In this document: piece by piece, positions 8,708 through 17,200 of the stretch
Layout of the letters: the number at the start of each line of letters is the position of its first letter
Numbering within the stretch: position 1 is the stretch's first letter
NCBI RefSeq assembly: GCF_003945345.1
Contig: NZ_AP019308.1
Span: 6,877,001 to 6,941,000, forward strand
Origin: Paenibacillus baekrokdamisoli
GTDB taxonomy: Bacteria > Bacillota > Bacilli > Paenibacillales > Paenibacillaceae
DNA length: 64,000 bases
Reading direction: 5' to 3'
Position numbers and translations under genes: made by a program
Notes under the pieces: generated by a model
Databases searched by the model: none
Told to the model about the DNA's origin: nothing
Seen by the model: only the letters and a program-made list of their open reading frames with translations

Positions 8708-10513
8708 ATGACAAATTACACTTTAACATGGGACTTAGATGCCATTTATGAGGGTGGCTCGGACTCTTCTGCTTTTGTCGCTGAGCTCGCTGGGATGGAA
8801 GCAGATATTGAGGTTTTGACACAGGAGCTGCAAGCAGCTGCGGAACAATCAAATGTTTCTAGAGAACCTGTGAAAGGTGAGCAACTGACGGCTTGGACCG
8901 GCACTGTTCAATCGATATTGCTGCGGCTTCGTCAGGTGGATTCCTTCGTTTCTTGCTTACTAGCACAGAAGATGAAGGATTCTACAGCACAGGGCCTGAA
9001 TGATCGAGTAAAGACCATGGCAGCCAAATTTAACAGTGCCTTAACGAGCTTTGATGAACAGCTCCGGTTGGTTGATGAAAGGGATTGGAAGCGATGGATC
9101 AAGCAAGAGGCTGTTAGCCCGGTCGCTTTTATATTGAATGAACGTCGCGAAGCTGCCAAAGAAAAGCTGCCCCCAAGCCTAGAGGCGCTTGCCGGTGAGC
9201 TTTCCGTTGATGGATACCATGGCTGGGGTGATTTCTATAATACAATCGTATCCCGGGCTCGCTTTCAGGTGACTGAGGAGGATGGAAGCACCAAGTTTCT
9301 ATCTGCGGGTCAAATGCATAATCGATTATCACATCCTGACCGTGACGTACGGTCAGCCGCATTCATCGAATGGGAGCGGGAGTGGGGCGAGCAGGCAGAG
9401 CTTAGTGCAGAGACACTCAATCGGATCTCAGGTTTCCGTCTGAAGCTTTATGGGAAGCGTGGATGGGAATCGGTGCTTAAAGAACCGCTGGAGATGAATC
9501 GCATGAGCGAAGCGACGCTTAATGCCATGTGGACGGCAGTCAATGAAGGCAAGCTGGAACTCGTTCGTTATCTAGACCGTAAGGCGGAACTGCTTGGTAT
9601 CGCCAAGCTTGATTGGCATGATGTAGATGCCCCAATCGGATCAGCAAGTCGGACGGTACCCTACGATGAGGCGGCGGCTTTTATCATTGATCAATTCCGA
9701 GCGTTCAGTCCGGATCTAGCTAAGTTTACAGAGAAGGCATTCGAAGAAGGCTGGATTGAAGCAGAAGATCGGCCGGGTAAGCGACCAGGTGGATTCTGCA
9801 CTTCTTTTCCGAAGAGCAAGCAAACTCGCATTTTCATGACCTATTCAGGTACAGCATCGAATATTTCAACGCTGGCTCATGAGCTTGGACATGCTTATCA
9901 TCAATATGTGATGGATGATTTGCCGCCGTTTGCACAGGAATATGCCATGAATGTTGCGGAGACGGCTTCTACGTTTGCTGAGCTTATCGTATCCGATTCG
10001 GCGCTGCAGGCTGCGATTGATCCTGAGGAAAAGCTGGGTCTGCTCGAAGATAAGCTGCAGCGCTCGGTTGCCTTTTTTATGAATATTCATGCACGCTTCC
10101 TGTTTGAAACACGCTTCTATGAACAAAGGAAAAAGGGCATGCTCAGTCAGGAAGAACTGTCCAGCTTGATGGAGGAAGCGCTGCGGGAAGCCTTTAATGG
10201 AGCCCTTGGCAAGCTGCATCCGAATTTTTGGGCATCTAAGCTTCATTTTTACTTGACCGACGTTCCATTCTATAACTTTCCGTATACGTTTGGATTTTTA
10301 TTCAGCTGTGGCATTTATGCAGTTGCGAAAAAGGAAGGCAAAGCCTTCGCCGATCGTTATGTGGAGCTATTGCGCGATACGGGCCGAATGACAGTCGAGG
10401 CGCTTGCAGAGAAGCATCTTGGCGTGCGTTTGGATGAGCCGGATTTCTGGAGAGGTGCTGTGGCGGTAACGACTGAGGATGTCCATACCTTTCTTAAACT
10501 TACAGAAAAGTAA
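8708..10513 (+). CDS. M3 family oligoendopeptidase (PepF-related)
   Basis: Cytoplasmic zinc metallopeptidase of about 601 residues that cleaves short peptides. The HEXXH motif is LAHELGHAYH (about residue 391), and downstream NVAETASTFAEL carries the third zinc ligand Glu. The N terminus TWDLDAIYEGG is characteristic of the PepF/M3 clade 3 proteins. Two adjacent ATG codons exist; AGGAGG ends at 8702, so ATG 8708 (5-nt spacing) fits better than 8705. A candidate -10 TATAAT is visible near 8593-8598. Confidence 0.92.
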   Translation: MTNYTLTWDLDAIYEGGSDSSAFVAELAGMEADIEVLTQELQAAAEQSNVSREPVKGEQLTAWTGTVQSILLRLRQVDSFVSCLLAQKMKDSTAQGLNDRVKTMAAKFNSALTSFDEQLRLVDERDWKRWIKQEAVSPVAFILNERREAAKEKLPPSLEALAGELSVDGYHGWGDFYNTIVSRARFQVTEEDGSTKFLSAGQMHNRLSHPDRDVRSAAFIEWEREWGEQAELSAETLNRISGFRLKLYGKRGWESVLKEPLEMNRMSEATLNAMWTAVNEGKLELVRYLDRKAELLGIAKLDWHDVDAPIGSASRTVPYDEAAAFIIDQFRAFSPDLAKFTEKAFEEGWIEAEDRPGKRPGGFCTSFPKSKQTRIFMTYSGTASNISTLAHELGHAYHQYVMDDLPPFAQEYAMNVAETASTFAELIVSDSALQAAIDPEEKLGLLEDKLQRSVAFFMNIHARFLFETRFYEQRKKGMLSQEELSSLMEEALREAFNGALGKLHPNFWASKLHFYLTDVPFYNFPYTFGFLFSCGIYAVAKKEGKAFADRYVELLRDTGRMTVEALAEKHLGVRLDEPDFWRGAVAVTTEDVHTFLKLTEK

Positions 10514-10644
10514 GGAAGAATGCTCGGATTAGGGTTGAAACATGGCTGATAATGGAAAACTAAAGAGTGAGGAAGAATTTGCTTAATCTTGCCCGCTGTT
10601 TAGTTTCTGTAAAAGCTTGTTTTCTGAAGGGAGCCCTACGTCAA

Positions 10645-11115
10645 ATGGAACGCACATTCGTTATGATTAAGCCTGATGGGGTGAAACGTCAGCTTATTGG
10701 TCCTATCATTACTCGGTTTGAACAGAAAGGGCTGCTGCTAACTGCCATTCAATTAATGACCATTGAGCAGTCGCTAGCCGAGCAGCATTACGGTGAACTT
10801 CAAAGTAAGCCTTTTTTCAGTGAATTGGTTCATTATCTGACATCAGGTCCGGTATGTGCCATGGTGTGGGAGGGGCAGCATGCAGTTGCTAATGCCCGCG
10901 CATTGATCGGCAAGACGAATCCTGTTGAAGCAGCTCCGGGAACGATTCGGGGAGATTACGCTTTGGATATTGCAGGGAATATTGTACATGGTTCAGATTC
11001 TACGGAAAATGCTCAGCGTGAAATCAATCTGTTCTTTCATGCGGATAGAGTAGATCCTATGTTATTCCACATGACAGGTTATGAAGACTCTGGTAACGTT
11101 AATATTTCACATTAG
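10645..11115 (+). CDS. ndk: nucleoside diphosphate kinase
   Basis: Transfers the terminal phosphate from ATP to NDPs through a phospho-histidine. [14 protein letters not shown] at the N terminus, [15 protein letters not shown] and the active-site NIVHGSDS motif are clear. The start at 10645 is chosen from the family N terminus, with AAGGGAG 11 nt upstream; the longer frame to 10567 adds an unrelated leader. At 156 residues it is slightly longer than usual, and its last 20 residues diverge from typical NDKs. A bidirectional terminator follows. Confidence 0.93.
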   Translation: MERTFVMIKPDGVKRQLIGPIITRFEQKGLLLTAIQLMTIEQSLAEQHYGELQSKPFFSELVHYLTSGPVCAMVWEGQHAVANARALIGKTNPVEAAPGTIRGDYALDIAGNIVHGSDSTENAQREINLFFHADRVDPMLFHMTGYEDSGNVNISH

Positions 11116-11117
11116 AC

Positions 11118-11168
11118 GCAAAAGCCCTTCGATTCCCCTTTTTAAAAGAGGGATTGGAGGGCTTTTGC
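11118..11168. terminator. bidirectional terminator between ndk and the nitroreductase
   Basis: Stem GCAAAAGCCCTTC.GATTCCC paired with GGGATTGGAGGGCTTTTGC, A- and T-rich on both flanks. It lies between convergent genes. Confidence 0.85.
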
Positions 11169-11176
11169 TTTATTTA

Positions 11177-11198
11177 AAATATATGAAAGTATAAGTTT
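11177..11198 (+). repeat. 22-bp dispersed element, copy 1
   Basis: Differs at one position from 29591-29612: both read AAATATA, then A or T, then GAAAGTATAAGTTT. Both copies lie just downstream of a terminator hairpin. Origin unknown. Confidence 0.5.
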
Positions 11199-11219
11199 TG
11201 ATGCGTTCGATAAATACGA

Positions 11220-11858
11220 TTAGAATGATTCTTTTATGACCGACTGTTCTAGTGTAATTCGGCCTGTAGCACGTCCTGGGCTAGCTGCTTCGCCAATAGG
11301 AATAATCATAACGGGAAGATAACGTGCAGGGATTTTGAGTGCTTCAATTAATCGATCCTTATCGTATCCACCCATAGGTACCGAATCATAGCCTTTGGCT
11401 TTTGCCGCAAGCATAAGCTGCATGGAAGCTAGACCAGCATTTTTAAGGGCTTCATCACGAGCGACCTGCTCAAATTTATAGGCGCCATCGATTTGACCAA
11501 GCAGTGTATCGCGAACCTCTGGAGCAAGCTCACCTGCGTCAACAGCTTGATTATAAATTTGGTGTCCGGTTAAATTGGCTTGAAGATCACCAAGGACCAC
11601 CACAACGACAGAGGCATCAGAAACTTGCTGCTGCCCATAGGCAATACCTTTGACAAGGTCCTTCTGAGCTTGTTCTTGAATGACGAGGAAACGCCAGTGC
11701 TGAAGATTCCATGCGGATGGTGCGGCTGAAGCCAGCTCCAGAATTTCGTTCAATGTGTCTGCTGGAATCGTTACATCCCGCTTGAAATTACGAACGGAAT
11801 GCCGTGTTTTGATAAATTCCTCTGCTGATAATACTGGGATTATAGTCGGTTGGCTCAT
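11220..11858 (-). CDS. nitroreductase family protein (MhqN/YodC-like)
   Basis: 212 residues. The FMN-binding nitroreductase features are TRHSVRNFKRD (phosphate-binding Arg), SAAPSAWNLQHWRFLVI and the C-terminal PIGEAASPGRATGR. It is closest in my memory to Bacillus MhqN/YodC, reductases of quinones and nitro compounds induced by electrophile stress. AGGAG lies before the ATG. The upstream region contains repeated GTAAG motifs and a TACAAT box, but no convincing operator could be defined. Confidence 0.85.
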   Translation of the reverse strand: MSQPTIIPVLSAEEFIKTRHSVRNFKRDVTIPADTLNEILELASAAPSAWNLQHWRFLVIQEQAQKDLVKGIAYGQQQVSDASVVVVVLGDLQANLTGHQIYNQAVDAGELAPEVRDTLLGQIDGAYKFEQVARDEALKNAGLASMQLMLAAKAKGYDSVPMGGYDKDRLIEALKIPARYLPVMIIPIGEAASPGRATGRITLEQSVIKESF

Positions 11859-11992
11859 AATATCTCACGTCTCCTATTTATATGTTTATTGTACACACTT
11901 ACTTATTTGGTGTATGCTTACTTTAGTATAGTTCATTTAGTTATGATAAGCAATCGGAATAATGGTAGTTTAAAAAAATTTTTTTCTGAGCA

Positions 11993-12022
11993 TTGACTGA
12001 TCACCTCACCTTATGGTAGATT
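11993..12022 (+). promoter_or_regulatory. candidate promoter upstream of the Tad locus leader
   Basis: TTGACT (11993-11998), 18 bp, then TAGATT (12017-12022). It lies 30-40 nt before a terminator hairpin and about 120 nt before tadZ. Confidence 0.4.
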
Positions 12023-12043
12023 ATGGGCAATTGAAAAAGGACC

Positions 12044-12096
12044 TTACGGAAGCACCGTAATAACGCAGATCATCTGTGTTGTTACGGTGCTTTTTT
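12044..12096 (+). promoter_or_regulatory. terminator with competing upstream repeat: possible attenuator before tadZ
   Basis: A near-perfect 20-bp hairpin (12051-12070 with 12072-12091, two G-U pairs) ends in T6: a textbook intrinsic terminator with no gene before it. TTACGG at 12044-12049 can instead pair with CCGTAA at 12055-12060 (5-nt loop), which would break the terminator stem because its 3' arm uses the same TTACGG at 12082-12087. This mutually exclusive arrangement suggests transcription attenuation of the pilus genes. It could also be the end of a short RNA. Confidence 0.5.
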
Positions 12097-12144
12097 GCGT
12101 CTTCATAACTCTCAATTGGCATAGGAAGTGTGGGGGTATTATCT

Positions 12145-13293
12145 ATGAGCAAACAGAGCTTGATTCTTGCAGTCAAGGAAGCGGATTATATTGAGCGCCT
12201 TGCCGATTATATTCGGCAGGATGCATTCGGTGAGAATTGGCAGCTGACTGCTTTTACGAATCCGACCGCGTTAAGGCATTTCATTCGGGCTGGTTATCGA
12301 GCTGATCTAATCGTTGCTCAGCAATCGATGCTCGAAGAGTTAGGAGAAGCAGCAGGAATAACGCCTACTGTGGTGCTTGTTGCCCACCTCGGACAATGTT
12401 CCATGTATACGGAAGTCATACAGTATCAGCCTTTGCCGCAGCTGCTTCAGTCATTCTCGGCTGTTCACGCCGCTTCGGCTTCGGGTGATCACATGGTTCA
12501 TGCTGAAGGGGGTGCTGGAGCTGTGGTTGTCTCTGTTTACTCGGCAAGCGGTGGAATAGGCAAAACTACGCTAGCGCTGCAGCTGGCAGGACAGGCCGGG
12601 ATGCGCCAAGCGCGAGTTTTTTATTTGAATTTGGAACAATGGAATGCCACTTCTCTTTATTTCGGAGAAGAGGGCGAGGATGATTTTTCGCAAATGCTCT
12701 ATACGTTACAGAGTCAACCGGAAAAGGCGCTAACGCGATTAACGCAGCTGCGCAAACGGCATGCGAACTTGAAGATTGATTATTTCGCTCCTTGCAGTAA
12801 TGCCGAAGAGCGGCTTTCTATAACAAGCGAGCAGGCGAAGCGGTTGTTACATGTGATTGCTGGGCTTGGTCAATATGACATGGTCGTTGTTGATCTGGAT
12901 AGCAGACTGGAGCCGCTCCATCAAGCGGTATATGAGGCTTCCGATCACGTGTTGTGGTTAGTCAGTGAGCAGAGTGTCGTCCTCCGCAAAACCGAGCTTG
13001 CGCTTAAGTATGGCGAACAGAAGTGGGGGGCAGCATTTTTGGAGCAAAGCCGCAAATTCCGCTTCATTCAAGCAAGGGCCCAGCGGCAGGAAATAAGCAT
13101 GGATACGAAATTGAATCTGCGAATCGATGGGGTGCTGCCCTATATAGCTGAATGGGACAACGGTGGTCAAGCTTTTGATACATTCGCTTCAGCGGCTTAT
13201 CTTGGAGCGGTAGATTCGCTATTAAGTCGGGTATCTCATGTCGAAGGGGGAGCAGGTGATGCAAGAGGAAGTCGTCATGCAGCTAAAGGCTAA
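12145..13293 (+). CDS. tadZ: TadZ/CpaE-type pilus localisation ATPase
   Basis: About 382 residues. The N-terminal 120 residues resemble a degenerate receiver domain. A MinD/ParA-like P-loop domain follows, with the deviant Walker A SASGGIGKTT at about residue 138 and a QYDMVVVDLD Walker B. This is the CpaE/TadZ architecture that positions Tad machines. The ATG 12145 start follows TGGGGG by about 8 nt; GTG 12130 is an alternative. The 3' end overlaps tadA by 35 nt. First gene of the locus. Confidence 0.85.
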   Translation: MSKQSLILAVKEADYIERLADYIRQDAFGENWQLTAFTNPTALRHFIRAGYRADLIVAQQSMLEELGEAAGITPTVVLVAHLGQCSMYTEVIQYQPLPQLLQSFSAVHAASASGDHMVHAEGGAGAVVVSVYSASGGIGKTTLALQLAGQAGMRQARVFYLNLEQWNATSLYFGEEGEDDFSQMLYTLQSQPEKALTRLTQLRKRHANLKIDYFAPCSNAEERLSITSEQAKRLLHVIAGLGQYDMVVVDLDSRLEPLHQAVYEASDHVLWLVSEQSVVLRKTELALKYGEQKWGAAFLEQSRKFRFIQARAQRQEISMDTKLNLRIDGVLPYIAEWDNGGQAFDTFASAAYLGAVDSLLSRVSHVEGGAGDARGSRHAAKG

Positions 13294-14497
13294 AATTCGG
13301 GATCAGCTCGATTTGGACAGTGCCATGTCAGATGAGGCATTCATGGAGCGAATTGAGCAGACCGTCTTTCAGTGGTGCCGTCTACATCCCTTAACAGCAA
13401 GCGGGAAGGTACAGCTTGTTAGGCGCTTGTTCCACTCCTTCCGGGGATTAGATTTACTTCAGCCCTTAATGGAGGATGAGACAGTAACGGAAATTATGAT
13501 CAATAGTCATGAGGAGCTGTTTGTGGAGCGTGCAGGGCAGTTAAGCCGTTTACCGCTCACATTTGAAAGCCAATCGCGTCTGGAGGATTTAATACAGTCC
13601 GTCGTTGCGGGAGTGAATCGGGTCGTGAATGAATCCTCACCTATAGTGGATGCCAGGCTGAAGGATGGCTCAAGGGTTCATATCGTTCTGCCGCCTGTGG
13701 CCTTGAAGGGACCCACAATGACGATTCGTAAATTTCCGGATAAGCCGCTTCAAATCACGGATTTAATAGCGCTGGGCGCGTTAAGCGAGGAGTCAGCCGA
13801 GTTTCTTCAGCAGCTTGTTGCCGCTAAGTACAATATCTTCATAAGCGGGGGAACGGGCTCGGGGAAAACCACCTTCCTGAATGCTTTGTCTCAATACATT
13901 CCTTCTGACGAGCGAATTGTAACCATCGAGGATTCGGCTGAGCTGCAAATACGTAACGTGCCAAACTTAGTTTCATTAGAAACACGTAATGCCAATACAG
14001 AAGGAAAAGGCGAAATCACGATACGAGAGCTGATCCGTGCTTCACTTCGGATGCGACCGAATCGAATTGTTGTTGGGGAAGTGCGGGGTGGTGAGGCGAT
14101 CGATATGCTGCAGGCTATGAATACTGGCCATGATGGAAGCTTGAGTACAGGGCATTCAAACAGTGCGCGGGATATGATGGCTAGGCTTGAGACGATGGTT
14201 CTTAGCGGAGCTGACTTGCCAGTTGCAGTCATTAGGCAGCAAATTGGATCAGCCATCGATATTGTCGTTCACCTGTCTAGAATGCGTGATCGAAGTCGGC
14301 GTGTAACCGAAATTTGTGAAATAACCGGTGTTGACGGAGGCGAGGTTAGCCTTCAATCGCTTTATCGCTTTGAAGAAGAAGGAGAGCAGGACGGCCGTGT
14401 AATTGGCGGTCTAGTAAGAACGAAGCAGCGATTGCAGCGGACCTGGAAGCTGCAGATGGCAGGTTTTACGCCGCTGAAAGGAGATGACGAGCAGTGA
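13259..14497 (+). CDS. tadA: TadA/CpaF secretion ATPase
   Basis: Motor ATPase for Flp pilus assembly, 412 residues. Walker A is ISGGTGSGKTTFLNAL, followed by an Asp box (IVTIEDSAELQI), Walker B (RPNRIVVGEVRGGEAIDMLQ) and a His box (NTGHDGSLSTGHSNSA), all family hallmarks. Of several in-frame starts I prefer ATG 13259, with GGGGGAG 6 nt upstream; it lies inside the tadZ end. The 3' end overlaps tadB by 4 nt (GTGA). Confidence 0.93.
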   Translation: MQEEVVMQLKAKIRDQLDLDSAMSDEAFMERIEQTVFQWCRLHPLTASGKVQLVRRLFHSFRGLDLLQPLMEDETVTEIMINSHEELFVERAGQLSRLPLTFESQSRLEDLIQSVVAGVNRVVNESSPIVDARLKDGSRVHIVLPPVALKGPTMTIRKFPDKPLQITDLIALGALSEESAEFLQQLVAAKYNIFISGGTGSGKTTFLNALSQYIPSDERIVTIEDSAELQIRNVPNLVSLETRNANTEGKGEITIRELIRASLRMRPNRIVVGEVRGGEAIDMLQAMNTGHDGSLSTGHSNSARDMMARLETMVLSGADLPVAVIRQQIGSAIDIVVHLSRMRDRSRRVTEICEITGVDGGEVSLQSLYRFEEEGEQDGRVIGGLVRTKQRLQRTWKLQMAGFTPLKGDDEQ

Positions 14498-15318
14498 GAA
14501 ACCAACGAAAGCGTTGGTTAGTCTGGCTTGGCTGGCCTCAGAGCAGAGATGATCCAAAGGTTAGACGGGGGAGCGTACTGCCGAATTACTCGGTATATGA
14601 CCTAACCGACAAACAATTTATAAGGGCTGCGCTTGTCGGGGGTGTTATCGCTTTTATTGCAACTTATTTGTTTTATAGATCGGTTAGCGTTTCGCTTATT
14701 TTATCGTTTGCAGGCCTTCTGGCACCTCGGCAGCATCGGAATTCACTTCTGCAAAGGCGTAGAGAAAGACTAAAGCTGCAATTCAAAGAAGCTTTGTATT
14801 CCTTAACCTCTTCACTAGCAGCAGGACGATCAGTTGAAAATGCGTTTGTAACCTCTCTTGAGGATCTGCGATTGCTTTATCCCGACCCGCGAACAGAGGT
14901 CATAACCGAATTCGAAATCATTAAATCACGAATGGCGTATGGGGAGCCGCTCGAACATGCGCTATCTGATTTCAGTAAGAGAGCACAAATCGATGATATC
15001 ACCCAATTCGTTGATGTCTTCATGACATGTAAACGCTCAGGTGGAGATTTAGTTGAGGTCATACGGCGCACATCGCAGACGATTGGTGAAAAGCTGGAAG
15101 TCCAACAGGAGATTGCGGTTATGGTCGCGCAGAAACGTTATGAATCTAGAATTATGATGGCTGTTCCATTTGTTTTTCTCGCTTTTCTAGGCATGACAGC
15201 TCCAGATTATATGGCTCCCCTTTATCACGAGATAGGCTATGTACTGCTAACCGTATCCCTTTTGCTCCTAGCGGTTTGTTATTGGGCTATGGTGCGAGTG
15301 ATGAACATTCGTATGTAG
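14494..15318 (+). CDS. tadB: TadB-like pilus platform protein (T2SSF domain)
   Basis: 274 residues. N-terminal transmembrane helices (ALVGGVIAFIATYLFYRS), a cytoplasmic T2SSF helical domain (FKEALYSLTSSLAAGRSVEN and FMTCKRSGGDLVEVIRRTS), and two C-terminal helices. It would form the inner-membrane platform with TadC. The GTG start overlaps the tadA stop, with AAAGGAG upstream. Confidence 0.87.
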   Translation: MRNQRKRWLVWLGWPQSRDDPKVRRGSVLPNYSVYDLTDKQFIRAALVGGVIAFIATYLFYRSVSVSLILSFAGLLAPRQHRNSLLQRRRERLKLQFKEALYSLTSSLAAGRSVENAFVTSLEDLRLLYPDPRTEVITEFEIIKSRMAYGEPLEHALSDFSKRAQIDDITQFVDVFMTCKRSGGDLVEVIRRTSQTIGEKLEVQQEIAVMVAQKRYESRIMMAVPFVFLAFLGMTAPDYMAPLYHEIGYVLLTVSLLLLAVCYWAMVRVMNIRM

Positions 15319-15350
15319 ATCAATAACGAACGAAGGAGGCATGACGCGCG

Positions 15351-16232
15351 ATGGCTGTACTAATCGGTATACTGCTTACGATGATTTGGGTTATAGGGTT
15401 CGTAATTTGTGAACATGATTCGGAGCAGTTCGGGCTTATGAAGATAGATAACGAGGCATTGAATAATCCATCTGTTAGACGATTAATCATTTTGCCTATG
15501 CGCTTATTACTGGAGAGAAGCGGTATTTTTGATCGTCTTCAACCCTTTATGGCAGCCCTGCATAGTAAGCTCTATGTGCTGTGTGGGGCAGGATGGTCGG
15601 TTGAAGCAACGAAGCAGTTTGCCTCGTTGGCCATAGGCTGCGGTTATGCTGCTGCAATTAGTGGAGCTTGGCTTAGTGTATTAAGCGGAGAACAAATACT
15701 TCTCTATCTCGGCTTACTGTTGGGCTTCGTTATTCCGACGGCGAAGTGGAGAGATACGCATAGCAAGTTTGATCAGCGTAAGCAAGATATTTTACTTATT
15801 ATTCCTGAAGTATTAAGTAAGCTGATGCTTCTGCTAGGAGCAGGAGAGACCGTCCAGCGGGCACTAATTCGGTGTGCGGAGCGCAAGGAAGAGAAGCTGG
15901 AAAATTCTTTTCTGATTGAGCTTCGCCGGATGAACGAGGAGGTGCGCAACGGCGAGTCCTTCAGTACTGCGATGGAAGCTTTCAGCAGACGCTGTGCAGT
16001 GCAGGAAGTATCTTTATTTACGACGACCATTCTGCTGAATTACCGAAGAGGCGGTGATCGTCTCGTATTGTCATTGAAGGAGCTGTCTTATTCCCTTTGG
16101 GAGAAGCGCAAAGCAGTTGCTCGATCAAGAGGAGAAGAAGCATCGACCAAGCTCGTATTCCCACTAGTAGGCATATTCCTCATATTAATGGCACTTGTTG
16201 CCTCACCGGCTATTCTCATGATGGGTGGATAA
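15351..16232 (+). CDS. tadC: TadC-like pilus platform protein (T2SSF domain)
   Basis: 293 residues with the same overall plan as the preceding gene: N-terminal helices, the T2SSF segment (VLSKLMLLLGAGETVQRAL and LNYRRGGDRLVLSL) and C-terminal transmembrane helices. It is the second platform component. GAAGGAGG lies before ATG 15351, with a 32-nt gap after tadB. Confidence 0.86.
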   Translation: MAVLIGILLTMIWVIGFVICEHDSEQFGLMKIDNEALNNPSVRRLIILPMRLLLERSGIFDRLQPFMAALHSKLYVLCGAGWSVEATKQFASLAIGCGYAAAISGAWLSVLSGEQILLYLGLLLGFVIPTAKWRDTHSKFDQRKQDILLIIPEVLSKLMLLLGAGETVQRALIRCAERKEEKLENSFLIELRRMNEEVRNGESFSTAMEAFSRRCAVQEVSLFTTTILLNYRRGGDRLVLSLKELSYSLWEKRKAVARSRGEEASTKLVFPLVGIFLILMALVASPAILMMGG

Positions 16233-16259
16233 AAAGAAAATTAAAGGAGAGATTCGATA

Positions 16260-16445
16260 GTGAAAAAATGGACAAAGACAATGCGTAAGTTCTGGAGCGA
16301 GGAAGATGGCCTGGGTACACTCGAGATCGTATTAATTATTGCGGTAGTCATTATTTTGGCCTTGTTGTTTAAGAAGTGGATCATCGCGCTTCTGAATAGC
16401 CTTATGGGTAATGCTGATAAAAAGGCAAATGAAATCTTTAATTAA
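16260..16445 (+). CDS. flp: Flp-type major pilin (Flp1-like)
   Basis: 61 residues. A basic leader, then EEDGLGTLEIVLIIAVVIIL, a prepilin signal with Gly before the hydrophobic helix and Glu five residues after the likely cleavage site (DG/LGTLE). This matches Flp1-like pilins of Gram-positive Tad loci. The mature pilin would be about 44 residues. The GTG start at 16260 follows AAAGGAG. Its 3' end overlaps or abuts the next gene. Confidence 0.87.
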   Translation: MKKWTKTMRKFWSEEDGLGTLEIVLIIAVVIILALLFKKWIIALLNSLMGNADKKANEIFN

Positions 16446-17160
16446 GAGGGGGATGCGCTGCTGGCCCAGAGGGGAAGAAGGAAGCTTTACGCTGGAATCC
16501 TCCATGGTCTTCCCTGCTATTTTCTTCGCTCTTTTAGTGTTGATTATGTTTAGTATGTACAGCTATCAGAAGATTGTCCTTTATTATACTGCTTCAGTAT
16601 CTGCTGAGCGAGCTGCGTTCCGCTGGGATAATAGTAAGCGTGACGTGAGCAGTGGAATTGGCTTGACGGGACAATATGATGGCTTGTATTGGCGAATGTC
16701 CAGTAACGGCGTCATTCAATCTTTATTTGGCTTTGATGATGCCTCCAGTCCCGATAAAAGTATGAGGGTTGAAATCAATCAGAAGGGCAGTCATAACCAG
16801 GATACTTCTGAGGCTTCCTCTTCGAATCTTCCCCTAGCTAAGATGAGCCGTATAGCAGATAGAATACCGGAACCCTTTGAAGGAAATATGAAATATTCCT
16901 ATGGTCTTATTGAGAAGCGGGTTGAGGTTGCACTTCGGCAGCCATTATCTATCACTCCTCTTGAGGCAATGCTTGGTTCTTCTGAACCTAACACGATGGG
17001 ACATGCCAATGTGGTGGACCCTGTTGAAGGTATACGCAATGTCGACTTGGTTCGTTATTACTCAGCTAAATTCAGTCAAATGACAGACAGTAAGGAAAAG
17101 AAGAAGCAGGCCTCAGATGTGCTCAGTAAGCGGAAAGTGTTGGATCTGAAGAATAAATGA
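16429..17160 (+). CDS. TadE-like pseudopilin
   Basis: About 243 residues. EEGSFTLESSMVFPAIFFAL is a TadE-type signal with the conserved Glu, followed by one transmembrane helix and an extracytoplasmic domain with no recognised fold. It probably acts as a minor pilin processed by the locus prepilin peptidase. The start is uncertain: 16411, 16429 and 16453 are all in frame. 16429 has AAGG three nt upstream, and 16453 abuts AGAGGGGG. It overlaps the flp 3' end. Confidence 0.75.
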   Translation: MKSLIKRGMRCWPRGEEGSFTLESSMVFPAIFFALLVLIMFSMYSYQKIVLYYTASVSAERAAFRWDNSKRDVSSGIGLTGQYDGLYWRMSSNGVIQSLFGFDDASSPDKSMRVEINQKGSHNQDTSEASSSNLPLAKMSRIADRIPEPFEGNMKYSYGLIEKRVEVALRQPLSITPLEAMLGSSEPNTMGHANVVDPVEGIRNVDLVRYYSAKFSQMTDSKEKKKQASDVLSKRKVLDLKNK

Positions 17161-17200
17161 AAAGGTATGTTTTCTATGCCTGAACCTGTGGAGAGGACGT

